From: JAJFUI01 sp963754135
Lineage (GTDB): Bacteria; Planctomycetota; Planctomycetia; Pirellulales; Thermoguttaceae
Direction: 5' to 3'
NCBI GenBank assembly: GCA_963754135.1
Contig: CAVWEY010000003.1
Span: 1-64,000 of the forward strand
DNA: 64,000 nucleotides
A model generated the notes under the pieces. That model did not search any database. It saw nothing but the letters and a program-made list of their open reading frames with translations, and was not told the origin of the DNA. A program made the position numbers and the translations under genes. This document shows, in pieces, positions 1 through 9,356 of the stretch (position 1 is the stretch's first letter; each line of letters begins with the position of its first letter).

Positions 1-305
1 TCCTGACAGTCGATGAGCGGAAGTTCTTGGAAACGACGCCCGCCGTCTCCGGCCCTGCCGCCGTCACGATCAGCTTCCAATTTACGTAGAGCAGCCGGAC
101 TGTCAGCATGTCCTGGTGCCATTGAATGCCCCAAAAGTGTGTCAGTGCATTCCGCAGTATATGAAATCGTCTTCTTGGGTCCCTTTGTGTCCTTCGTTGT
201 CCCTCTGCACTGGCTGGCTGCCAGTTGCGGCAAGACCCAACAAAGAAGGCCGAAAAGCCCGTGAAAGAGGGCGTTTCCGGCCTTTTGGGGATTTCTCTAT
301 CGAAG
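1..305. other. Non-coding stretch before tRNA-Ser
   Basis: I see no convincing protein gene here. Apart from the hairpin at 248-282 the open frames are short, mutually overlapping and lack ribosome binding sites. Confidence 0.4.
248..282 (-). terminator. Hairpin terminator downstream of tRNA-Ser
   Basis: Long inverted repeat: GGCCG-AAA-GCCC arms pair with GGGC-TTT-CGGCC around a short loop, with one bulge and one mismatch. It lies 24 bases past the 3' end of the minus-strand tRNA-Ser and is followed on that strand by a T-rich stretch, so it probably ends the tRNA transcript. The plus-strand side also has a short T run, so it may act in both directions. Confidence 0.5.
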
Positions 306-387
306 CGGAGGGCACGGGAATCGAACCCGCAACCCCTTTCGGGGCACCACATTTCCAGTGTGGCCGCTAGCCATTCGCTTACCCTCC
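306..387 (-). tRNA. tRNA-Ser (anticodon GGA)
   Basis: A complete cloverleaf reads on the minus strand from 387 to 306. The acceptor stem GGAGGGT pairs with GCCCTCC. The anticodon stem CCACA/TGTGG holds the 7-base loop CTGGAAA with anticodon GGA (plus-strand 354-356). There is a long variable arm GCCCCGAAAGGGGT as expected for a class II tRNA, a T arm with loop TTCGATT, and the serine discriminator base G73. CCA is not encoded. A copy of its 3' half with one mismatch occurs at 35646-35699 beside an integrase remnant, so this tRNA family has served as an integration site. Confidence 0.95.
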
Positions 388-710
388 CGGGCTTCTCTAA
401 GTCGCTTAATCTATTGATCTTACGTCTCGACACTTCCGTGATTGATGCCCTGGTGTCAAGAGCTGTGCCCAAGACTACGCCAGGCGCCTACCCCTGTGAC
501 ACCTAACGCCCACGCCCGGCACCGACTCCGGAGACACCCGTGGCTAAACATAAGCATACCCCATTTGAGAGACCGATCAAGCCGTGGCCGGATTCCCCCA
601 TTTCCAGCGCGTTTGAAGGCCCGGTTATCGAACTCCCCGCGAAGTCCTTCGACCAGGACTACTCGTTGCATTTCAAACTTGACACCAGATTCTCATCACG
701 GGCCTGTCGC
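388..710. other. Intergenic; one doubtful small ORF
   Basis: A 66-codon frame opens with GTG at 540 after GGAGA and runs to 740. It has no recognisable domain and overlaps the promoter-like sequence at 711-738. I regard it as doubtful and see nothing else in the stretch. Confidence 0.3.
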
Positions 711-738
711 TTGACTCGAGCGGGGCACGGGGTATATT
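711..738 (+). promoter_or_regulatory. Sigma-70-type promoter candidate
   Basis: TTGACT (711-716), a 16-base spacer, then TATATT (733-738). It points towards the gene starting at 915, which would give a leader of roughly 170 bases. Confidence 0.45.
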
Positions 739-914
739 GACGTTCGTCCCGCCCATGCGACACGATTGCCGGAACCCGCCGCAGCGTTGTCGCGTTTAAC
801 GGCCGCCGGCACGGCGGCCTGCGGTTGAATTCGGGTCGATGTGCCGAAGAAGGGCCTTCGGCAGCCATCGGTTTCCGATCGGTGTCGCACGTACGACGCT
901 CGGGGAGTTCAGCC

Positions 915-1508
915 ATGCGATGGCCCTGGGGAGCGGCGTTGTTGGTGGCTCTGCTGGCGAGTTCCGCGCCACCGGTTTGGGCCGAGGCGGCCGGTGGGCT
1001 GCGGGTGGCACTGCAATGCGTCCATCAGCACACGGCCTCGCTGATCGACTTCGACGCCTGCGAGTTGCTCGCGCACTCCGGCGGCAAGCCGTCGGCAATG
1101 CACGTCGATCCGAAGGTCTTCGAGGAGACTGAAGAGCGGCTTGCCGCAGCCGTCGAGCAGTCGCTCGGGCGGTTCGAGGCGTTCGATCGAATCGGCACGG
1201 GGCAGGCCAAGGTGGACCGCGTGGCTTCCAACCGCCGGCCGCTGGACCGGCTGCACTACTACGCCACCCGCCCGCAGACGAAGTACGGCGGGCTGGGCTA
1301 CCTTTGCCCCGAAAAGGCTTATTCCGAGGGGGGCTACGAGCCGTGCGCCTCGAACGTCAAACCCGAGTCCGAGACTCTGTTGAAGAAGGCCATCGCCGAA
1401 CTACTCGGCGTCGGTCTGACCGCCACATACCTCAGTAAAGGAGGCTCCTTCCTATGCAACGGCAAACCAGTGATCCGCAGCAGCGGTCCCCGCGGCGGCA
1501 ATTCCTGA
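915..1508 (+). pseudogene. Collapsed neutral-ceramidase-like exported protein
   Basis: The start ATG at 915 follows GGGGAG and opens a clear signal peptide (MRWPWGAALLVALLASS, cut near VWA). The mature part looks like three separated blocks of the neutral/alkaline ceramidase-like family found in planctomycetes: VHQHTAS with VASNRR, then LHYYATRPQTKYG, then GYLCPEKAYSEGGYEP. Family members are usually more than twice this length, and the stretches expected between the blocks are missing although the frame is kept. The family match is from memory of motifs, so it is an inference. The last 18 codons run into the next gene. Shifting frame near 1420 would instead end the protein at TAA 1435-1437, just before the next gene's ribosome binding site, so a small indel here is likely. 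Probably a non-functional remnant. Confidence 0.5.
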
Positions 1509-2838
1509 AATCGGCCGGCGCCATGGCCGCCGGCTTGTACCTGACAGGCAGCGAACCGCTTGCGGTTTCGCAAGAGCCGGCGGCGGCGGCCGGCGGGAAG
1601 CCGGCGCTCTTGGGCGGCACTCCGGTCCGCACCAAGCCCTTCCCTGCCTGGCCCGTCATGGACCAGCGGGAGGACAATTCGCTGCTGGAAGTGCTCCACA
1701 GCGGCAAGTGGTTCCGCGGCGGCGGCCAGCGGGTCAACCGGTTCGAGGCCGCCTACGCCAGGCTCACCGGCGCGAAGCACTGCGTGGCCACCGCCAACGG
1801 GACCGGCGCGCTGTTGGCCTCGCTGGCGCTCTGGACATCGGGCCGGGCGACGAAGTGATTCTGCCCCCTTACACGTTCGTGGCCACGCTCAACGTGGTGC
1901 TGATGCAGTACGCGCTGCCCATCTTCGTCGATTCCGACCCGGAGACCTTCCAGATCGACGCCGGCAAAATCGAAGCCGCCATCACCGGCCGGACGGCCTT
2001 GATCCTGCCGGTACACCTGGGCGGGTCGGTGGCCGACCTGGATACAATCCTGGCGGTGGCCGCCAAGCACAGGCTGCCGGTGGTCGAGGATGCCTGTCAG
2101 TCCCACCTGGCCGAGTGGCGCAGCCGGAAGGTGGGCACGCTGGGCACCACCGGCTGTTTCAGCTTCCAAGTAACCAAGAATCTCTCTTCCGGCGAAGGGG
2201 GCGCGATCTTGACCAACGACGAGAAATTGGCCCAGAAGTGCTACGCCTTCCACAACAACTCCCGCCCCAGGGCCACGGCCAGCTACAACTTCGCCTACTT
2301 GGGCGGACGGGTGCGCAACCTGCGGATGACCGAGTTCCAGGGCGCACTGTTGACGGCCCAGATGACCCGCCTCGAAGAGCAGTCCAACATCCGGCAGGAG
2401 AACGCCCGGTACCTCACCGGCATGTTGCGGGAGATTCCCGGAATCGCCCCGGCGCGGATGTACGACGGCTGCACGCGGAACGCCTACCATCTCTATATGT
2501 TCCGCTACGATCCGCAGCAGTTTGCCGGCCTGCCGCGGACGAAGTTCCTGGCGGCGCTGACCGCCGAGGGGATTCCCTGCTCCGACGGCTATTCCCCCTT
2601 GAACAAGGAGTCGCTCGTCAAGGAAGCGATCCATTCCCGCGGCTACCGCAAGATCTACCCCCAGGCGGAGCTTGACCGTTGGGAAGAGCGGAACGAGTGC
2701 CCGGTGAACGACCGGCTCTGCCAACAAGCGGTTTGGTTCTTCCAGAACATGCTTCTGGGCCTGCGCGGCGACATGGACCAGATCGCCGATGCGGTCGGCA
2801 AGATTCACGCCCACGCCGCGGCGCTGGCCAAGGCTTGA
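1454..2838 (+). CDS. TAT-exported DegT/DnrJ/EryC1/StrS aminotransferase (frameshifted)
   Basis: PLP-dependent sugar-aminotransferase fold. ATG 1454 follows a strong AAAGGAGG. Residues 1-40 are a twin-arginine signal (SPRRQFLKSAGAMAAGLYL), so the enzyme is predicted to be exported, which is unusual for a PLP enzyme but recurrent in planctomycetes. The PLP-binding lysine lies in FSFQVTKNLSSGEGG, and DACQS carries the pyridine-binding Asp. The frame breaks at about 1825: one G is missing in ...TCGCTGGCGCT, and restoring it joins NGTGALLASL to ALDIGPGDEVILPPYTF. Full length would be about 460 residues, normal for the family plus signal. Substrate unknown. It sits 35 bases before the beta-propeller/TIM-barrel gene, and the two likely form an operon acting on sugars outside the cytoplasm. 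Confidence 0.85.
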
Positions 2839-2873
2839 CAATTTCTTCTTTCCTTCTACAAGAGGTTTTCAAG

Positions 2874-5126
2874 ATGCGTGCGAAGATCGCGGATGTTGCC
2901 GTCCTGGCTTTGGCATTGTGGTTGATGCCAAGTGTCTTCCCGCCGCCGGCGGCCAAGGCGGCCGGGCCCGCGGACAATCCCCCCAAGCTGACCGCCGAAA
3001 GCTACGACTCCGGCTTCAAGTGGGCCCACGATACCTACAACGGCATGGGCGCCGGCAGCGACGGGAAAATCTACTACGTCCTCTGCTCCGAGAAGCACAA
3101 CGTGGCGGGGCAAATGTTCCGCTTCGATCCCGCTAGCCGGCAAATCAAGCGTCTCGGCGACTTGACGGAAATCTGCGGCGAGAAGGATATGAAGGCGGTC
3201 GCCCAGGGCAAGATTCACAACAACTTCGTCGAGAGTCAGGGGAAACTCTACTTCTCCACCCACACCGGCTACTACGTGATCCTCGACGACATGGAGGTGA
3301 TCGGGCCGCCGCCGCCGGGCTGGAAGCCCTACCAGGGCGGACATTTCCTCGCCTACGACACGGCCACCGGCAAGTTCGAGGACTTCGGAATCCCCTGTCC
3401 GGGCGAAGGGATCATCGCCATGAACATGGACCCCGCCCGCGGCCGGCTCTACGGACTGAGTTGGCCGCACGGCCGTTTCGTCACCTACGACTTGGCCACG
3501 AAAGAAACGAAGGACCTGGGGCCCATGTCGCGGGACGGCGAGGCCGGCCGCGGCGCCCGGTATCGCACCATCTGCCGGTCCCTGGCCGTCGATCCCACCG
3601 ATGGCGCCGTCTACTTCACCACCGGCGACGGCGTGATCCTCCGCTACGACTACGATCACCAGACCCTCGCGGCCGTCCAGGGCGAAAACCTCAAGAAGGA
3701 CTACTTCGGCCTGTACGATCCGACCAGCCCCGGCCACATGGGCTATAACTGGCGGCAAACCACCTGGTGCCCGGCCGAAAAGGCGTTCTACGGAGTCCAC
3801 GGCAACTCGGGCTACCTGTTCCGCTTCGATCCCCGCGGTCCACAAGTGACCGTGCTGGAGCGGCTCACCTCGCTCCCCTCTCAGCGGAGCGGCATGTACG
3901 ACCAGTTCAGCTACGGATACCTCGGCTTCACCCTGGGCCCCGATGGTCGGACGCTCTACTATCTGACCGGCGCCCCGATCTATGTCGACGGCAAGCGGCT
4001 GGCCGGCAAGGACAGCACCGGCAAGGGCGAGGCCAAGGGCCTGGAAGACCTGCACCTGGTCACCTACGACATTCCGACGGCCAAGTACACCGACCACGGG
4101 GCGATCTTCCTCAAGGACAGCCAGCGCCCCCTCTACGTCAATTCGATCGCGGTGGGCAAGGACGGCTCGGTGTATACGCTTGGCCGGATCACCGCGGCCG
4201 GCCACACGCGGGCCGACCTCATCCGCATCCCGGCGGAAGCCATCACCCTGGGGTGCCATGCCCACGCTTGCCGTGGGCATGTGGCGGTTTCTGCGTCCTC
4301 CGAACATGCCCACGGCGAGCGTGGGCATGGCACCCAGCACCCCGACGCCAAGCCAACCCGGCTGGAGAATCCGCTGGCGATCCGCATCATGAACTACGGC
4401 AAGTACCAGGAGGACGCCTGGACCCACTTGCCCAAGTTGGGGATGAACTACGTGTTCCTCGCCACGCCCGCGCCGGACAAGGTGGCCGGTCTCGAAGAAC
4501 GGCTGGCGGAGCACCACCTCAAGCCGCTGGTGCTGCGGGGCGACACCGACCTGGGCCGGGCCACGAGCGTCGACGAACTGGCCGGCCAGTTGGCCGTCTG
4601 CGGGAAGATGGGCGTCAAATACATGTTTCTCTCGCCCAAACACACCGGCGTGAGCAAGGAAGTGGCCTGTGACCGCTTGCGGCAGGCGGGCGACGTGGCC
4701 CGGCGGCACGGCGTGACCATCGTGCTGGAGACCCATCCTGACTTGGGGACCAACGCCGACGCCCACCGCGAAACCATGCGGCGGATCAATCACCCCAACG
4801 TCCGCGTCAACTTCGACACGGGCAACATCACCTATTACAACAAGGGGACCGACGCCGTCGCCGAGCTGAAGAAGATCATCGACTACGTTGCCACGGTGGA
4901 AGTGAAGGACCACAGCGGCCGGTACATGGACTGGACGTTTCCCGTGCTGGGCACGGGCGTGGTCGATTTCCCCGGCGTCCTGAAGGTGCTCGAAGAGCAC
5001 CACTTCCGTGGCCCGATCACCATCGAGGTCGAGGGAGTCCACGGGGTCGAAATGGACGAGGCCCAGACGAAGCGGTACATCGCCGAGTCGGTGAAGTACA
5101 TCCAGTCGCTGGGCGATTTCCGTTAG
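2874..5126 (+). CDS. Exported beta-propeller fused to sugar-phosphate-isomerase-like TIM barrel
   Basis: ATG 2874 follows AAGAGG and a signal peptide of about 28 residues (VAVLALALWLMPSVF...AAKA). Residues about 40-455 carry repeating blade motifs of a beta-propeller (GKIYYVLCS, GKLYFSTHTG, GRLYGLSWPHG, GAVYFTTGDG, GRTLYYLTGAP, GSVYTLGRIT). Residues about 490-750 form a xylose-isomerase-like/AP-endonuclease-2 barrel (LETHPDLGTN, RVNFDTGNITYY, VEVKDHSG, GTGVVDFPGVL, ITIEVEGV) with likely metal ligands Glu, Asp, His and Glu. The linker between them is encoded by an 85-base twin-palindrome repeat (4251-4335), read through in frame as GCHAHACRGH and following residues. Two originally separate genes may have been joined there. 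Catalytic reaction unknown; the context suggests exported sugar metabolism. Confidence 0.75.
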   Translation: MRAKIADVAVLALALWLMPSVFPPPAAKAAGPADNPPKLTAESYDSGFKWAHDTYNGMGAGSDGKIYYVLCSEKHNVAGQMFRFDPASRQIKRLGDLTEICGEKDMKAVAQGKIHNNFVESQGKLYFSTHTGYYVILDDMEVIGPPPPGWKPYQGGHFLAYDTATGKFEDFGIPCPGEGIIAMNMDPARGRLYGLSWPHGRFVTYDLATKETKDLGPMSRDGEAGRGARYRTICRSLAVDPTDGAVYFTTGDGVILRYDYDHQTLAAVQGENLKKDYFGLYDPTSPGHMGYNWRQTTWCPAEKAFYGVHGNSGYLFRFDPRGPQVTVLERLTSLPSQRSGMYDQFSYGYLGFTLGPDGRTLYYLTGAPIYVDGKRLAGKDSTGKGEAKGLEDLHLVTYDIPTAKYTDHGAIFLKDSQRPLYVNSIAVGKDGSVYTLGRITAAGHTRADLIRIPAEAITLGCHAHACRGHVAVSASSEHAHGERGHGTQHPDAKPTRLENPLAIRIMNYGKYQEDAWTHLPKLGMNYVFLATPAPDKVAGLEERLAEHHLKPLVLRGDTDLGRATSVDELAGQLAVCGKMGVKYMFLSPKHTGVSKEVACDRLRQAGDVARRHGVTIVLETHPDLGTNADAHRETMRRINHPNVRVNFDTGNITYYNKGTDAVAELKKIIDYVATVEVKDHSGRYMDWTFPVLGTGVVDFPGVLKVLEEHHFRGPITIEVEGVHGVEMDEAQTKRYIAESVKYIQSLGDFR
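4251..4335. repeat. Twin-palindrome element, family A, copy 1 (intragenic)
   Basis: Two inverted copies of GGGTGCCATGCCCACG...CGTGGGCATG, each itself a hairpin, separated by a 23-base spacer (4282-4304). It is 85 bases long, exactly like the second copy at 9357-9441. It lies inside the open reading frame at the junction of two domains. The layout matches REPIN-type elements; the mobilising enzyme is not in the window. Confidence 0.85.
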
Positions 5127-5232
5127 CAGACGGCAATGGTCTCGTGCTCCCTCAACTCCAGCAAGACGAGCACGTTGGATCGTGGCCGCCTCAGCAATTC
5201 CCGGCGATCAAGAAAGCCCGTGAAAATGGGGG

Positions 5233-6205
5233 GTGCTGCTGAGGCGTTTTCGTAAAGCCGGCCGGTGGACAAACGACCTCCACCTAAGGGCTGGAATCGG
5301 CGATCATGGGCGGGCGAGGAGCGAGTCCGTCCCTTCAGGCGAAAGGAATCGCCATGGTCCTCCCCCCGCCTCCCGGTGCCAGGAAGGCGGGCAGATTCCC
5401 AGCGACACGCAGACGCGGGAAATCCTTGATCCCTTGGACCCCGAACACCTGCGGCCTGCCTTTGGCGACGTGTTTCGCCAGTTGCAGCGTGGCAAAGCCT
5501 TGGAACCCTTTGAGTTCTACAACAGGTGCTACCTGCTGTCGTTGGATGGCACCGGATACTTTTCCTCGCAGCAGATTCACTGTCCCTCGTGCCAAGTGAA
5601 GGAGCACAAGAACGGCACGGTGACCTACGAGCATCAGATGCTCGCTGCGGTACTCGTCCACCCCGATTTCAAGGAGGTGATCCCCCTGGCGCCAGAGCCG
5701 ATTCAGAAGCGGGACGGCAGCACCAAGAACGACTGTGAGTCGCAATGCGGCCCGACGGTGGTTGCAGAAGATTCGCCGGGAGCATCCCCGCTTGAAACTG
5801 ATTGTCGTGGAGGACGGTTTGGCCAGCAACGGTCCCCACGTGCGGGACTTGATCGAGTGGTACGAAGTCTGCTGGCAGGTGGAACTGTTCTTCCGGGAAT
5901 TGAAGAGTCGGATGCAGTTCGAGTGTTATGTGCTGATGAAGTTCGAGGCGGTGGAGCGTTACCTGGACATGCTGCTGATGGGGTTGTTGTTGCTGGAGCA
6001 GCAACGGCTGCGCGATATGCAGCGGGAGGGCGTGAAGATCGGAGCCGACTGGGTACAGGCCCGTGCGACGGACCGATTGCGGATGCTCGAATCGCTCTGC
6101 CAGCGATGGAACGTCGCGTGGATCGAGCATCGTCTGCGTACCGTTGGCGGGCGGTGTCGCCTGCTCCGCGAACTGCGTCGTCAGACTCCTTGCCAGGTCG
6201 CATAA
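5233..6205 (+). pseudogene. IS4-like transposase remnant
   Basis: DDE transposase pieces in two frames. From about 5430: LEPFEFYNRCYLLSLDGTGY holds the first catalytic Asp, followed by VKEHKNGTVTYEHQ. After a frameshift near 5735: RRWLQKIRREHP then LIVVEDGLASNGPHVRDL (second Asp). The text then jumps directly to IEWYEVCWQVELFFRELKS, the C-terminal signature with the catalytic Glu, so a stretch between the second Asp and this block is deleted. The end is at 6205. I could not define terminal inverted repeats. The 106 bases before it (5127-5232) hold nothing recognisable. Clearly inactive. Confidence 0.7.
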
Positions 6206-6284
6206 GGCAAACATCGCACAACCGCCCTCAAATACCGAGAAACCAAGGCGTTTCACAACGATTTACCGAAAAAAGCGCAACGGC

Positions 6285-6695
6285 ATAGACACAGACGTGT
6301 TTGTCGAGATTCTTGCGGGCAATATTCGTTTCGTCGAGCGCGCGGCCGCAATCCCCCTCGATCAACAGGCAATCGGCATCGTCACCGTGGAGGAGATTCT
6401 CCGCGCCAGACTCCACGCCATCCGTCGGGCGGAGGCGGGCAAAGGACGGATCACGGTCCAGCGGGCCTACGAGCTTCTTGGCCGCACGGTGAACGATTTT
6501 CAACGCTTGACCGTTCTCTCCTATACGAGCGGCTGCGATTCTCTTTTCCACGACTGGCGGCAGCAGAAGGTCCGAGTCTCTACGCACGATCTGCGGATCG
6601 CCGCGATCTGTCAGGACCATTCCGCAATCCTGGCCTCCCGGAACCGCGGCGATTTCGAGCGGGTGCCGGGACTATCGGTTGAGTTCTGGGATTGA
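6285..6695 (+). CDS. PIN-domain (VapC-like) ribonuclease, 5' end unclear
   Basis: PIN-fold RNase, normally the toxin of a type II toxin-antitoxin pair. The four acidic positions are visible: DTD at the start, VTVEEILRA, THDLRIAAI and RNRGDFERVPGL. The reading frame has no good start codon: the codon at 6285 is ATA in ..GIDTDVFVEIL, an in-frame ATT lies at 6261, and the only in-frame GTG (6297) would remove the first catalytic Asp. The dead transposase ends about 80 bases upstream, so the IS may have removed the start and any antitoxin gene; no antitoxin is visible on either side. Either a truncated toxin or a gene with a rare start. The 153 bases after it hold nothing clear. Confidence 0.6.
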   Translation: MDTDVFVEILAGNIRFVERAAAIPLDQQAIGIVTVEEILRARLHAIRRAEAGKGRITVQRAYELLGRTVNDFQRLTVLSYTSGCDSLFHDWRQQKVRVSTHDLRIAAICQDHSAILASRNRGDFERVPGLSVEFWD

Positions 6696-6848
6696 GGCCG
6701 GCTCCTGTGCCGCTACGGCTTTTCTCGTCGTAGGGAGCGTTTTCGGGGGGCGTTCGTGGCCTCGGGCGTTGTCGCCGGCGGGTCGTTCCTGGCCGCGTTG
6801 CTGATTTTCGTGAACAACAGCCTGCAATCGGCCCACAACTGCCGTCCG

Positions 6849-8191
6849 TTACCCGTCGGCCGTCTTGATGCGACAGGTGTGGACGTACCGGAAAATCACG
6901 ACCGCCACGGGACAACAGAACGCGACCAACATCGCTGTAGCCGTCAGAGCCATCCGTGAGTTCAAGTTCGAGGGCGTGAGCGGCAACTCAGCCGGTTCCA
7001 CAAGCGTGATGCGAGTGGGCGCACGGAACTCAATTCTCAGCCGCTCCTTCTCCATGTTCAGCTCGGAAGCCAATTGCTCCTCACTCTTGAGTTCTTGCCG
7101 CAGCATTTCCAAGTCAACCGTGGTGATGCCGATCTCCTGGGTTTGTTTCAGCATTTCGCTGATGACCTTCGCTGCCGCCGCCTGTTCCTCATCCAGGTCC
7201 TTCAATTGGGCCTCCAACTCGATGATTTTCCGTATTACCACGCCGCGCTGCCTGTCCAGGACTTTCTTGCGCAGCGCTTCCACCCGCGCATCGAATTGGG
7301 CCTGGAGCACCTTCCTCTCGTCGCTGGGCGTCGTGGCGCCCCCCTTCAACACCCGTTCGTTGTGCAGTTGCTCCAGGGCCTTGTAACCCAGCGTCACGGA
7401 TAGCTCGCGGGCCACCGGATCGCTGTTGATGAGTATTTCCAGCTCGACGGGATCGGCCGGCACGTCGTCCGCGTGCGACAACAGGGCTTTCTGGCCCGCC
7501 AATTCGGCCCGCAGTTCCCCCATCTTCGACTGGGTCCTGGCCATCTCGCCGCGCATCGTCGCCAACTCTTCCAGTGCGAGCCTGTTCCTAACCGAAAGCA
7601 TTTCGGTGTCCGTCGTTCCGGTTTCCAGGCCAAGGCTCTTCATTTGTTGGTGCTTTTCGCGGATGTCTTGCTCCTTGGCGGCGCAGACCGTGTTCAACTC
7701 GTTCAGGCGCTGCCGTTTCCGATCGCGCTCAACGCTCACGACTTCGGTCAAGTAGGAATCGACGATGGCTTTCACCAGGGCTTGGGCCTCGGCAGGGTCG
7801 TCGCGGGTGACGCTCACCGCCATCACCTCGGCCCTTCCCGGAAAGTAAACCGATACCCGCCGCATTAGCCAGTCGACCGGATCCCCGTTCTGCTGCGCGT
7901 CCCGGATGGCCGGAATCCGGTACACTTCCGGCTTGCGCAGCGCGGCCATCGACACGAAGCGGCTCAGGAGCAATTGTTCTCTGCGAGTTTCTGGTAGATC
8001 TCGAAACCGACAGGGTCCGTCTTGCGCGGCTCGCTGGGACGGATCAACGCCGGCTCCGTCATCTCAACGCGAAGGTACGAGACGGCCGTGTACTTGGTGC
8101 CCACGGCAACCCAGACCGCGGCGCCGATGGCCGTCCCCCACACCAACCCGAGCCCCAGCGCCCCCAAAGCCACTTTCCCGCGCGTCTTCAT
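6849..8191 (-). CDS. Wzz/GumC-like polysaccharide chain-length protein (frameshifted)
   Basis: Inner-membrane co-polymerase type protein likely tuning polysaccharide chain length or export. ATG 8191 follows GGAGG. Residues about 8-30 form the first membrane segment (GALGLGLVWGTAIGAAVWV), then a periplasmic domain, a long coiled coil (ERDRKRQRLNELN, GEMARTQSKMGELRAEL, EAQLKDLDEEQAAA) and a C-terminal membrane segment (ALTATAMLVAFCCPVAVVIF) preceded by a Pro-rich PAELPLTPSN typical of the family. There is no kinase domain. The frame breaks at about 7972-7976 (one base missing in AACAATTGCTC), joining EIYQKLAENN to LLLSRFVSM. No polysaccharide operon is adjacent. Confidence 0.75.
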
Positions 8192-8719
8192 GTGAACCTC
8201 CGAGACGGCTGTTTGCGCCCCGTCGGGTTGTGGATTCGCTGTTGTGGCTTCATGGGGCGGGCGACAGCGGCCTCCCGACGGCCGGCAGCGGAAGCGGGCC
8301 GCTGCTCGCCTCGACCCCCCACGGCCACACCCGCTATCCTACTCCCTCCCGTCTTGGGGCGTCAAGCGGCCCACGCGATCCGAAAGGCGATTTTTCCGGG
8401 GCACCTGGGGGCGGGAACAAGGGATCGAGGATCATTTCGTTGAAGTCACCGAAATGATCGAAATCGGCATTTCGGGCGACCAGCGGCATGCAGTGAGCAG
8501 TTCACCCCTCCGCCTTCCTCTTCTCTGCCGCCCCCTCTACCATTGGCCCAATTCTTGATCTTGAAAACCCCCGGCCAAGAGCGCATAATGGTCGGCGTGA
8601 GAGAGCCGAGAGTTGAGAGCCAAAACCTGGTAGCTGAAAGCTGACCGCTCTCCCCCCGATTGGAGTCCGAAATTGGCCAAAACGCAGTCTGTTGACCAAC
8701 TGCTGCCCGCTCGCCGGCC
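8192..8719. other. Intergenic region between wzz-like gene and def
   Basis: No gene seen. It holds the upstream region of the minus-strand wzz-like gene, a plus-strand promoter-like sequence at 8561-8589, and short imperfect repeats of the type GAGAGCCGAGAGTTGAGAGCC near 8600-8625. Confidence 0.4.
8561..8589 (+). promoter_or_regulatory. Promoter-like sequence antisense to def
   Basis: TTGAAA (8561-8566), 17-base spacer, CATAAT (8584-8589). Its direction would give a transcript running antisense into the def gene. No open frame follows. Confidence 0.25.
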
Positions 8720-9301
8720 TCACGTCCGCAGCGTTTCCAGTTCGGCGAGCCGGGCGGCGATTTGCCCGTCGGCGGGAATCACGCCCCGCTGCCGGTCCCC
8801 TTGGAACTCCAACTCCAGGTCCCGCAGGGCCTGCTTGATCGACAGCAGTGCGGCGGGCGAGAGCCGGTCGATCATCAGCACACCGTCGAGGTGGTCGTAT
8901 TCGTGCTGGAAGGCCCGGGCCATGAGCCCGTCCAGCCGGTGGTTCACCTCTTCGCCGGCCAGATTGTAGGCGGAAATGACGACCTTGTCCGACCGTTTCA
9001 CGGGGGCGTAGATTTCGGGAAAGCTGAGGCAGCCCTCCTCGGCCTCGACGGTGCCGGTCCGCCGGCTGATGACCGGATTGATGAACACGTGTTCCGGGGC
9101 CTTCTGCGGATCGGCTTCGAGATTGAGGATGAAGAGGCGATAGGGGAGTCCCACCTGATTGGCGGCCAGCCCGATGCCTTGTTTTTCGTACATCAGGTCG
9201 AACATCGTGCGGACGACGTTCTTCAGCTCGCCATCGACGCGGCGGAGCAGCTTGCTGGGGTGACGCAGTGCGGGATGGGGATACTTCAGGACCTGCAACA
9301 C
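8720..9301 (-). CDS. def: Peptide deformylase
   Basis: Removes the formyl group from nascent N-terminal methionine in the cytoplasm. All three family motifs are intact: GIGLAANQVG (about residues 42-51), EGCLSFPE (metal-ligand Cys) and QHEYDHLDG (two His ligands and catalytic Glu). At 193 residues it is normal length. Start is GTG 9301, with TTG 9298 as alternative. No formyltransferase gene follows. Upstream lies twin-palindrome copy A2. Confidence 0.95.
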   Translation of the reverse strand: MLQVLKYPHPALRHPSKLLRRVDGELKNVVRTMFDLMYEKQGIGLAANQVGLPYRLFILNLEADPQKAPEHVFINPVISRRTGTVEAEEGCLSFPEIYAPVKRSDKVVISAYNLAGEEVNHRLDGLMARAFQHEYDHLDGVLMIDRLSPAALLSIKQALRDLELEFQGDRQRGVIPADGQIAARLAELETLRT

Positions 9302-9356
9302 GGATTCGGCTCCGTCGCGGGGAAGGACATTCTAATTCTCGGAAGGTCCCGTGGAC

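Noticed and set aside
540..740. Small 66-codon gene
   Set aside because: It overlaps a good promoter and has no recognisable domain; kept only as a doubtful remark.
1820..1830. Programmed ribosomal frameshifting in the aminotransferase and other split genes
   Set aside because: No slippery heptamer with downstream structure is shared by the sites, the shifts go in different directions, and they hit ordinary housekeeping genes.
2856..5042. Long minus-strand open frame opposite the beta-propeller gene
   Set aside because: GC-rich codon bias leaves the antisense frame open; the plus-strand protein has signal, blades and barrel motifs, the antisense has none.
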